From Liolophura sinensis (Eukaryota; Mollusca; Polyplacophora; Chitonida; Chitonidae), in the NCBI RefSeq assembly GCF_032854445.1, contig NW_027018469.1, positions 1 to 23,643 of the forward strand: DNA of 23,643 nt, in the 5' to 3' direction. The translations under genes and the position numbers were made by a program. Of the stretch, positions 1 to 8,683 are shown piece after piece. Below the pieces are notes generated by a model. That model did not search any database. It saw only the letters and a list, made by a program, of their open reading frames with translations, and had not been told where the DNA came from. Position 1 is the stretch's first letter. Each line of letters opens with the position of its first letter.

Positions 1-760
1 TGTGATGGTTATGTTACCAACTCTTTTTCACGTAGAGTTTTAATTTTGGTGGATACACAGCTACACATAAAACGATGTGTCACAACTCACATTTGTCTTT
101 CATTTGTTCACCATGGCAATGAGATTGCTATTTCTCCTCATATCTACTATGTAGTTATATGTACCTCAACTTTGTGTCCAGACTTCAACTCCAAATGTTT
201 TCCATACTCAGTTTTAGAGGTTTGCGGAGGAGATAGTGTGTCGGGACTCACATTTGTCCATTTTCACCGTTGTCATGGTAACCAGCTTGCCACTATCCCT
301 ATTTGTATACTATATGATTTTGCGTTGAGGTTACAGCTCCAACCATGCCAACTGTTTTCCATCAGAGTTTTAATTTTTGCTGGGTAGATACAAAGATTTG
401 CAAATGGTGATGTGTTGCGACTCACATTTGCCTATTTCTGCAGTTGCCAGGATAACCAGATTGCTATTTCATTGATATATACTCTACAGTTAGGCATGGA
501 CATCGTGTCCTTGTTTTCTGTTTTCAAATTTAATTCTTGTTGGATACTTAGAAGGTGAAGGTGATGACAGTGATGGCCTGTACTACACAAATATATATGA
601 TTTCACATCTGAGTTGCAACTGCAACTGTTTCCCAGGTGCATTTTGAATTTTTGGTGGATACATAGACACAGATGTGATGATGTTGTCTGTTTGTCTATT
701 AACACAGTAACCAGATTGCCATTAGACGGAGCAGATTATGGTATAGTAATTTAGTGCATC
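1..760. repeat. Decayed tandem repeat, about 165-175 bp unit, about four copies
   Basis: Several landmarks recur in the same order. ACTCACATTTG appears near 85, 247 and 420. A TGGTAACCAG-ATTGC-like block appears near 110, 275, 449 and 704. GTTTTAATTTT-like blocks preceded by a TTTCCA-type string appear near 35, 211, 367 and 640. Spacing is about 160-175 bp, with one gap of about 255 bp before the last copy. Divergence is high, so this is old. A reading frame of about 110 codons at 46-387 lies inside the repeat; it has no recognisable domain and I do not count it as a gene. A related string at 1099-1130 suggests the array once extended across the SINE insertion at 825. Confidence 0.6.
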
Positions 761-813
761 TGTTCATCCGTATTCGTGTCTGGGCTGTATCTCTTATTGT
801 TTTGGATATGCAG

Positions 814-1099
814 TTTTTTTTAACGTTTATTTATTTATTTGATTGGTGTTTTACGCCGTACTCTAGAGTGTTTCACCTATACGATGGCGGTCAGCATTAT
901 TTTGGGTGGAAACCGGGCAGCCCGGGGGAAACCATGACCATCCGCTGGTTGCTGACAGACCTTCCCACGTACGCGCGGAGAGGAAGCCAGCATGAGCTGG
1001 ACTTGAACTCACAGCGAGCACATTGGTGAGAGACTCCTGGGTCATTACACTGTCCTAGCGCGCTAACCAACTGAGCCACGGAGGCCCCTTTTTTTTAAC
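814..1099 (-). mobile_element. SINE family A, full length, with 11-bp TSD
   Basis: The tRNA-derived SINE lies on the minus strand at 825-1088. Its T-rich (A-tail complement) end is on the left and its tRNA-like head on the right, ending in GAGCCACGGAGGCCCC. On the minus strand the head carries a polymerase III A-box (TGGCTCAGTTGG) and a B-box-like GAGTTCAAGTCC. It is flanked by a direct repeat of eight T followed by AAC at 814-824 and 1089-1099. The TSD is low in complexity but matches exactly. The element interrupts the decayed repeat at the window start. Confidence 0.85.
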
Positions 1100-1597
1100 A
1101 TAGATACAAATGTGATGATATTTTATGTATACTTTTCAGGTTATTATTATCGTCAATACCCATGAAGGTGTTTTTAGTTTATACTCTTCACAATGCTGTA
1201 CTGGTATTCTGTTACACATTTTAAACCAATCTATTTGCAATAGGTTAGTTCCAGATTTGAACTCTTTTGTTGCTATGGGTAAAAATGGTCCTTCTGTATC
1301 ATTTGTTGACATTAATATGCCAGTCACCTGTTCCACAATTTTTCTGGATGAACCACTGACACCGCTTTGCTTCTTAATCATGTTAATGTCACACAATCTC
1401 AGTCCTCAATTTTTGTCCATAGTTCATTTAATACAAATAACTTTTTTTTGAAACCTTTTTTTCTTTTTATTATAGCAAATGTAATCCAAAATAGTACTTC
1501 ATCTGGTCCAGTTGGATTTCTTTTACCTTCATTGATAAAAGATTGTGACTCGAAACTTAGGTGCTCTATTACATTGTTCAGTTATGTTTTAAGAAAA
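1100..1597. other. No gene seen
   Basis: This is AT-rich sequence with overlapping short reading frames on both strands (about 1125-1451 plus and 1136-1396 minus). None has a recognisable domain, and opposing frames over the same bases argue against coding. The first 30 bases resemble a unit of the decayed repeat at 1-760. Confidence 0.5.
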
Positions 1598-1808
1598 AGA
1601 TTTTTTTAATTTATTTACTTATTTTTTTGGTTGGTGTTTTACGCCAAACTCAAGAATGTTTCACTTATACAATGGCGGCCAGCATTATGGTGGGTGGAAA
1701 CCGAGCAGAGCCCGGGGGAAACCCACGACCATCCGCAGATTGCTACCAGACCTTCCCACAGACGGCCGGAGAGGAAGCCAGCCCTGAGTTGAACAAGATA
1801 TTTTTAAA
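1598..1808 (-). mobile_element. SINE family A, 5'-truncated copy
   Basis: The body and T-rich tail of the family are present from about 1605 to 1793 (GGTTGGTGTTTTACGCC through GAGAGGAAGCCAGC). The whole tRNA-like head is missing, as expected from incomplete reverse transcription. Imperfect flanking strings (AAGATTTTTTTAA near 1597 and AAGATATTTTTAAA near 1795) look like a mutated TSD, which would make the truncation original rather than a later deletion. Confidence 0.75.
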
Positions 1809-2083
1809 ATTCTATCGATCTCTTGTTCTTAGTTTCAGTAACTGATTTGACTGAGCACTTTCGTGCCGTCTTACATGACCTACTGATATATAAACTGCCA
1901 AAAGTCAGTGTTTTACTCTGAGGCGGAGCAATTAAGGTCCATGACCCATAATCTATTGGCTGCCGTCATTTAAGCAGGGATGGAAATTTTGTAGATGGCA
2001 AGCTGATTTTAGCTGATTTTAAAAGAGATCAGAGTTTTCAAAGTTTCTTATCTTTAACCACAACGGCGAAAACTAATCATTAT
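1809..2083. other. No gene seen
   Basis: I see no coding frame, RNA gene or recognisable repeat. It is the spacer between two SINEs in opposite orientation (minus at 1598, plus at 2097). Confidence 0.5.
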
Positions 2084-2338
2084 ACCAATGTGGGTCGGGG
2101 CCTCCGTGGCTCAGTTGGTTAAAGCGCTAGCGCAGCGTAATGACCCAGGAGTCTCTCACCAATGCGGTCGCTGTGAGTTCAAGTCCAGCTCATGCTGGCG
2201 GCCGTACGTGAGAAGGTCTGCCAGCAACCTGCGGATGGTCGTGGGTTTCCCCCGGGCTTTGCCCGGTTTCCACCCACCATAATGCTGGCCGCCGTCGTAT
2301 AAGTGAAATATTCTTGAGTACGGCGTAAAACACCAATC

Positions 2339-2369
<31 letters not shown>

Positions 2370-2379
2370 AATGTGGGTC
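2084..2379 (+). mobile_element. SINE family A, full length and young, with TSD
   Basis: This is the best-preserved plus-strand copy, at about 2097-2367. It has head GGCCTCCGTGGCTCAGTTGG (A-box), a B-box-like GAGTTCAAGTCC near 2177, a conserved body (GCGGATGGTCGTGGGTTTCC) and a 3' end GAGTACGGCGTAAAACACC. A run of 29 A follows (2339-2367). A direct repeat ACCAATGTGGGTC occurs at 2084-2096 and again at 2367-2379, an essentially exact 12-13 bp TSD. The long uninterrupted A-tail and intact TSD point to a recent insertion. Confidence 0.92.
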
Positions 2380-2492
2380 TGCCAGTAGAAGAAATTTCAG
2401 CTGATTTTGATGAAAAATAGTCTGTGCCCTATATACCTGAGTTTCAGTATGACGCCAATCCAATCAATCCAACCATTTTTTTATAATTTAAA

Positions 2493-2497
<5 letters not shown>

Positions 2498-2545
<48 letters not shown>
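2498..2545. repeat. (TA)n microsatellite, 24 units
   Basis: There are 48 bp of uninterrupted TA dinucleotides. The length makes it likely to be polymorphic and prone to slippage or cruciform formation. Confidence 0.98.
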
Positions 2546-2548
<3 letters not shown>

Positions 2549-4105
2549 TAATATAAATTATATGTTGTTTTTTTTTTATTAGGCAGGTTGGAAGACTACT
2601 GTCCTCGCTCAGATTATTTTTCTCCGACAACTAATTTTTTTTTTTCGTTTTGCAAGAAAACTGTTTGCCACAGCTGTTAACTTTATACACATGTTTATTA
2701 CCAAATCCCCTGGCTACATGCTGGAGTATACAACTGTACCCACTTGTGACCCACTTTATGGCCATATTGGATAAGTACGGAAATCTTAAAAAAAAAAAAA
2801 ATGCTGACCTAATTGCATTGAAAATTGCTATACATGTACAACACTACATAGGAATGAACATTTTTTGCAAATCGGTCGAAAAATGGAAGGTCGCTATTGG
2901 AAATGTGGAAGCTCTATGGTTGAATTTTGAAAAGCGAGATAGGAGTTAGATGTAGTTTGACCGTTTGAAGAGAAGAGTGGTTTTCCTTTTGTTTCTAGGT
3001 TGTCTAGTTTTTCTTGAAATTGCAATTAAGGCTCATTTTAATGTCATTTTTCAAAAACCACGTGACAGGACACCGTAGTCGCTGTGAAGCTGGACATTTG
3101 TCAGTAGATCGATGTACTTTTTACAAGGACCGCGAAGTTACTAGTGATAGTTTGCAAATTCCGTTAACAAATTTATTATTTTTCATAGTCAGCTCGTAAA
3201 ATTGCAACATCTCGAAAACTGTTTAAGGTAGAGAAAAAAAGCTGTGCAGTTTTAAAAATGAACATTTGAAGCAGCTTTTGACGTTTTGTGCTGTTTAGCC
3301 AGTATATCATTTGTAATTGATAAATAAAATTAGCTCAAAAGTAGTTGAATTCTAAAAATTGCTTAAAGTGATAAAACAAAACCACTGTGTGGTAATCCTT
3401 GATGTCAGGATTAAAAATTTGAAGTATGACCTAAAAGCACAATCATGCATACAGAAAAACACTTGACATACCCCCGCCCAATCAGATAACATGGGTGCTT
3501 CGTGTTAGACCGCATGAAACCAATTTGCGCTCGTGTGCTAGCTACTGGGCTTGTATTCTAATTCTTTCTGGAGTCAGAAGGAGTAGATCAAAGGAACAAT
3601 CTCTCTATACTTGTGGCCTAGCATTGCTATCTGAGAGCAATGTTCATTTTTCCCCCACTGCCTTTCACCATAGCCCCTGTGAACATTGTCTCTTGCATGA
3701 AAATTATTAGACACCAGACTACCAGTGGAATTCTAGCAGTCTGGGGTTCAAATCTAACCAATTCCTTAACATTCTTACTTTCGTTTAGCACATAATGTTT
3801 AACAGTCTCAACTTCAGTTCACTTTGGAAGTGCAGTCTGGACAGTTTTTCCTCCGCAAATTTTAGATTTTCAGCTTGCCCTACTTTTGGCGCCATATTGC
3901 CATGAACAAAAGGTGTTCAGACATCTTTTTCTCGAGAAAGGTTCATGCTTTCGAACTGAACCTTATTATGCAGACAGAACACGTTGGGGGAAATGATGGA
4001 TACAAAAATCATTTTTATAACTCAGAACTGTGGAAATGCTCTGATTAGCGAATTTGTCACGTGACCAAAATTTTTCTGAATTTAAATATCTAAAGTACGC
4101 TCCCT
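2546..4105. other. Intergenic or intronic, no gene seen
   Basis: I see no convincing coding region. Short frames exist (for example 2650-2949 and 3495-3710 plus, 3966-4160 minus) but they lack domain signatures and contain homopolymer-coded stretches. A string near 3750-3775 (GGGGTTCAAATCT) resembles an isolated polymerase III B-box without a matching A-box. GCCCAATCAG near 3477 is a lone CCAAT-like string. Confidence 0.5.
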
Positions 4106-4620
4106 GACGTAGTCTGATGCTCTGATCACGAACTTGGTCTTTTATCTTTCTCTGATGCACCGTTTTGTTGCGAATGGCGATTTAAGTCACAAAAGGTGCC
4201 GTTTCCCTCCATAGTTGGCGGTCCCGTGACACAAAACCGCTATAGGTGTAAACCTGAAAAGGGTCGAGTACAAAGGGCTACATGTGTACTGTATGTGTGC
4301 CGAGAGTCGTCGAAGTTGCTTAATAAATACGAGAGTTGCAGTACTTGAAAAACTGTCCAAAGGCCGATTTACTATATTTGGCACTTTGACGTCCTCATAT
4401 TATGTAATGCATTTTAAATGCATTTATGTCTAGGATAAATGTACGAGTATTGTAAGAATGCTACCCGACGGAGTTTGACGTCCTAATCATGAATCTGGTC
4501 TTATTTCTTTCCTGTGACGTATAGTTTTGCTGCAAATTGCGATTAAATTACAAAACAGCGCAATCTCCACCATAGTTTTAGGTCCGTGATGAAAAACTGT
4601 TTTGGCTGTAAAGCTGAAAC
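4106..4620 (+). repeat. Diverged direct duplication, 155-bp unit, 361-bp offset
   Basis: Copy 1 (4106-4259) and copy 2 (4467-4620) match in order along their whole length. Shared anchors include GACG-AGT-TGA near the start, CTTGGTCTT versus CTGGTCTT, GTTTTG-TGC-AAT-GCGATT-AA, CCATAGTT, and a closing TGTAAA-CTGAAA. I estimate roughly 70% identity by eye. The sequence between the copies is not obviously duplicated, so this may be the remains of a longer tandem unit or two copies of an unrecognised element. No coding potential is visible. Confidence 0.65.
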
Positions 4621-5486
4621 TCACTGACTGCAAATCTCTGCATATCTACTGAGTGGTAATAAATGCTAGACTTATAGGGTTTAAAAATCATTGAAATGGC
4701 CAAATTATAAAAATGAGCACATTCGCTAGTGCAAATTATTTGGTGAATCTACCTGTACAATGATGATTAGAGTGGACGCTTTCAAATGAGCTGGGCATCA
4801 TATCCAAGTCCCCCCGAGCGTGTTTATTTCACAGTACAAACACTAACCACCCTCCCCGCAGCGCATGGAACTAATCACGTCAGTGTAAAGTTTTCCAACT
4901 CTATATGTTTTCTACCTCTATGTGAACTCTCAGTTCCTTAACGCACACTCTAACAGTCTCTGACTCACTGGTTAATACTACGGTGCTTAAAATTAGTTAT
5001 ATGCATAACTTGTCGATTGTTCTGAGGGATTTACGCTTTCTTCTGATGAAATTGTTCATAGCTCAGCAAAGTAACCTAAGCGGGGTTATGCAACTGATTT
5101 TGCCATACCCTTACCATCCACATATAGCCTCCTGGCTCGCAGGTCATTGCAGGTTTGTTCCCATATTTGGCAAAATTAATACACAAGCACGTATACCTCT
5201 GTCCTATGTGCACTTGCGTGAATGTGTATAGAATACGTCAAGTTAAAACAATAAATATTACTACTGTAGCTATATACTGATTTCCACGAGAACTATAAAT
5301 ATATATATACAGTACAAAGAAAAAAGAATAACAGCTAGCTCGTCTGTGGAAACAGAAATATTAAGAGATATTCAGGAAAGATTTTAAATAGGTGATTTCA
5401 GCGAGTGTAAAAGCTGCTGACCACATGTGATGTGAACACACATAGAACCTTTTGAACAAGGGTTTGGGATGGAGAGGGACAGGGAA
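4621..5486. other. No gene seen
   Basis: A frame of about 80 codons at 4983-5231 has no recognisable domain or splice context. The rest is AT-rich with a short TA tract near 5299-5308. I see no RNA gene or repeat I can name. Confidence 0.5.
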
Positions 5487-5673
5487 GGGGACCGTGGCTG
5501 AGTGGCTAAGGTGTTCTGCTGTTCAATTGTACATTCATTCAAGACATGGGTTCAATCCCACTTTTCGACCCGAACTTTCCTTGTAAACCGTCAAAAAAGA
5601 TATATCCCTAGACATTCAGTCCCAATAACCTATAGTAGTGCAAGTTCAAAGGCTATATCTGAGAGAAAAAAAA
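5487..5673 (+). mobile_element. Candidate SINE with class-II-tRNA-like head
   Basis: The segment starts GGGGACCGTGGCTGAGTGGC, which contains a good A-box (TGGCTGAGTGG near 5494). A B-box-like GGGTTCAATCC follows at 5548-5558. The A-to-B spacing of about 54 bp is longer than in ordinary tRNAs and suits a class II (Ser or Leu) tRNA with a long variable arm. About 100 bp of unrelated sequence and an A-run (5666-5673) follow, which suggests a SINE rather than a tRNA gene. I found no TSD and no second copy in the window. A decayed tRNA pseudogene is the alternative. Confidence 0.45.
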
Positions 5674-5720
5674 TGGTTCACTGTGATTTCTTCGTTTACC
5701 TGTACATTGTATTCCATGTT

Positions 5721-6088
5721 TCGACGAGGATCACTGGCCCAGATGGCTCAGCTGGTAGAGCGTCCGCCTCTGGAGCGTTCAATCCTGGGTCGGGTCGCAC
5801 CCGAGACCTGACCTTAAAGTTGTAGCTTCCTCGCTTGGCGTTCGGCATTAAGGTGATAGTGCAACGACTGGGTGATCCATATCAGTATAATGGCTGTGAT
5901 GAGGCGGTTTATTTGCCTTCGGTAAGTCGTCTCAGTGAAGCAGCACTAGATAAAAGAGTGGTGGAAGTCCGTCTTGCAACAAGAAGGCACATTACACGTA
6001 CATGCACTTCTAAGGACTCCTTCGTCGTCATATTACGGAAAAATTGTTAAGTACGACGTTAAACCCCAAGCACTCACTCGACGAGGAT
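5721..6088 (+). mobile_element. SINE family B, complete, with 11-bp TSD
   Basis: A 346-bp element (5732-6077) is flanked by an exact direct repeat TCGACGAGGAT (5721-5731 and 6078-6088). The head is tRNA-like (GGCCCAGATGGCTCAGCTGG, with an A-box), but the segment between the anticodon-like region and TTCAATCCTGGG is short, so the T-arm/B-box looks partly deleted. The body contains GCTTCCTCGCTTGGCGTTC and ends ACGTTAAACCCC then AAGCACTCACTC, without a poly-A tail. From memory this resembles a SINE family widespread in gastropods and bivalves. Reading frames inside (about 5835-6050) are incidental. Confidence 0.88.
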
Positions 6089-6916
6089 GTATTCCGTCGG
6101 ACGTAATATTTGAAGCCAGTTTGAGTTTGAGAAGTAAACGTTGCACGTTCAGATGACGACAGTCTTGAAAAGAGTATTTCTTTTCCTTAAACAAGAAAGC
6201 CACTAGGACATACACGTGTGTGTTTTAAAGGCTTATTGATTATGGAGCTTAAAAGCACATGAAAATGCCCTCTGATCATCAAAGATTGCAACACATTTCC
6301 GTTAAATGTGCTTTACAAAGAGCTGTCACTTAACTTTAAGTGTTAAACGGTTGATCAACGCCCATGTGGACAAGTGTGTTATTCTCTGTCTTTTCACGCC
6401 TGGGTTATTCACTTCAATACCTGTCTAAACACACCGAGCTCACATAGAAACGCTGAAGATCCATCTGTTGTGTAGCAAAATCGCCTAACTGTGCGAAAGA
6501 ATTGACACAATGCTGGTGTAACAGCTGTCTTTTGATGTAAGATTTTTTTCCTATTTGCAGATGCGTTTACTGTAATCCGTTAATTGTAATCTGTACATAT
6601 ATAAGTGGAGAACAAACGTTTACTACTAATTATCTCTTCAAACCGACAGAAAATGTACACAAGAACGTAAGGAAATCTCATTACCCATGCAGTACACAGT
6701 TAAAAGATTATTCTGTTATTTTTAACAGAAAAATCTGTTGTCTGTGTGATGCTAGAATGTTTATGGGTATAACACCGCCGTAACAGTGTTTGTTGTGTAT
6801 CTCGATACAGCTGAACCACGATTCTTACCGAGCCAATACGCTTTCGAAGGATTTGATGAGGTACGAAACAAGATTCAATGGTATAGGGTTACACAAGAAA
6901 CACCAAGTCTATTTTA
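6089..6916. other. No gene seen
   Basis: No coding frame has a recognisable product. Short overlapping frames near 6786-7052 run through a C-rich simple tract and are compositional. A small AT-rich tract near 6590-6605 resembles a TATA element but has no supporting context. Confidence 0.5.
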
Positions 6917-6961
6917 CCCCCACCCCCCCCCCCCACCCCCCCACACACACCCAAAAAAAAA
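6917..6961. repeat. C-rich / CA / A-rich simple sequence
   Basis: A run of C interrupted by single A residues passes into a short (CA)n and then nine A. The complementary strand is G-rich enough to form G-quadruplex-like structures. Confidence 0.95.
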
Positions 6962-8400
6962 TGAAGCAAATGTGGCAAAAACGGCCATTTCATGCTGCAA
7001 TTCTGTTTTGCTCCCTTCACAGAGGTCATGCATTTTAGGTCAATCAACATGAGGTGTAGGCCATAGCCGTTGGCCTAGATACGCCAAAGCAGCGTATGTG
7101 TGACGTCGTATTGTTGCGTGACGTAGAAATGTAAAACTTTACTATACATGTATTGTGACATCATGCTGCTGAGCTCAGATTGGAACGTCTTTAAACAAAT
7201 GTTTCTTTTTCAGCGTCATGGTGTGTGGGTGTAAAATTGAAAAAATTTAAAAACAAAAGCGATAGGTGCGAAATAACACTTTTATCACTGAAGAAAGTGC
7301 CAATAATTCACCTTTATATAAATCACGAAGCAAATCTAACAAATCAACAAACTCAGATTCTTTTTTCGTAGACATAAACAGCATGAAATGATATTACTCG
7401 GGTAAAAGTACCGGCCAGTGTATTGCGTGACACAGTCGATGTTGTTTGAAAATTCATCTCTATATAATATGTATATTTGCAGAAGGCCCGCAACTAACAG
7501 CGGGACAAAATAAAGATTTTTCTTGAAGGGTTGGGGGAGGTGGTTATTAACGGCTTTCAGTGATTCAGCTCATGAAAGGATACGGCTGACCTAAGGCTAT
7601 ATGTTTGCAAAATTGACAATATTTAGTAGTGCCTAATAAAGTTTCAATTAGTGTCCACGCACATGACAACTCTGATGCGCTAATTCGAGACCGCGAACAT
7701 CTGGGCACTTCACTCGTACGAGGCAGCGGCATGCAGACAACGAAGTAAAAAATAACATGGGAAATTATAGGGAAATGAACAACACTGGAGGATACTCAGA
7801 GAAATGCGACTGATAATATAACCAGAAGTCATTGTATATAAGGCATAAGTTATATTTAACAGAATAATCTTTTGCAATAGCAGAATATATTCTAGCATCA
7901 CGGAGACAACAGGCTTTCTGTTAAAATTAACAAATTAATGTTTTGAGTGTACATGAAAGTTCCGCGTTTCTGAAAGGCGTTTAGACAACAACAACAACAA
8001 CAATGAAGCCAGCATACGCCAGCATGTGTCGAAATCCTGAGCTTTGCTGAAAGATGCACAAGGTTGCCCCCTTTGGATTGATTTAACGTGTTAGTATATT
8101 AAATGCGATGTCAACACAGCATTTTGAGTAAATCTAGACCAATGACGTTTGTAAAATTGCAATTAACATCACTGCACCATTACCAAATCCCGCTTACGCC
8201 TTGGTGCTAGAGGGCATGTAATTTGTTGCTATTTAAGCATTTACATCAACAATTAGATTAAAACCGTAACTGAGGCAAGTCGACAAGAGCCCACATTTCA
8301 CCGGTTACATGAGCATTTCTCAACTATCACACTGTTGTGGTTGCACTGACTACACTCTCTATACTGTAAGACTTTTATCATATTGGGCATCGCATATCTG
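6962..8400. other. No gene seen; CRE-like half sites and a short (CAA)n
   Basis: I support no coding region here. CRE-like strings cluster at about 7100-7165: TGACGTCG near 7101, TGACGTAG near 7118 and TGACATCAT near 7156. A short (CAA)n occurs at about 7987-8002. The missing upstream exon of the zinc-finger gene could lie here or before the window. I could not find a start codon with a convincing phase-1 splice donor. Confidence 0.45.
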
Positions 8401-8568
8401 GGTCAGCATTATCGTGGAAGGAAACCGGGCGGAGCCTGGGCGGAACCCGCTGGTTGCTGCAGACCATTGCATGAGCTGGACATAAACTCACAGCGACCGC
8501 ATTGATGAGAAGCTCCTGGGACATTGCGCCGCACTGGGGTGCTAACTCTCTCGGACACTGCGGCCCCA
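8401..8568 (-). mobile_element. SINE family A fragment in the intron before the zinc-finger exon
   Basis: Degenerate minus-strand copy. GGTCAGCATTAT begins the body and GCGGCCCC ends the tRNA-like head, with ACTTGAACTCACAGCGACC-like B-box sequence mutated in between. The tail end is missing and no TSD was found. It lies about 115 bp upstream of the splice acceptor at 8683, so it is intronic. The frame of the downstream exon stays open back into this SINE as far as a TTG at 8524. That extension is repeat-derived and should not be taken as the protein start. Confidence 0.75.
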
Positions 8569-8660
8569 ATAAAAGGTTTCTCAAACAAAATCACGAGTTT
8601 TACCAAAGTGCTTATATTACAAGTACATAATACAATTTGTTTAAAGAAATTTGAATTCAC

Positions 8661-8683
8661 ATCTTTTTTTGTTTTCTGTATAG
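8661..8683 (+). other. Splice acceptor of the zinc-finger exon
   Basis: A pyrimidine-rich tract (ATCTTTTTTTTGTTTTCTG) is followed by TATAG, with AG at 8682-8683. The downstream protein turns immediately into the regular 17-residue repeat, which supports the boundary. Given the reading frame, the intron interrupts a codon after its first base (phase 1), the phase often seen in introns preceding C2H2 arrays. No branch point could be assigned with confidence. Confidence 0.75.

Noticed and set aside
2097-2180. Functional tRNA gene
   Set aside because: It has A- and B-boxes but lacks a cloverleaf I can fold with confidence, and it continues into a SINE body with poly-A and TSD.
2650-2949. A 99-codon protein
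   Set aside because: It includes a lysine run coded by poly-A and has no recognisable domain, and its length is within chance for AT-rich DNA with many frames.
3715-3775. tRNA-like sequence
   Set aside because: Only a B-box-like string (GGTTCAAATCT) is present. No A-box lies at a workable distance.
8524-8683. Protein start at a TTG at 8524 for the zinc-finger reading frame
   Set aside because: The codon lies in an intronic SINE fragment, is not ATG, and a good splice acceptor at 8683 marks the exon start. No in-frame ATG exists before 9058.
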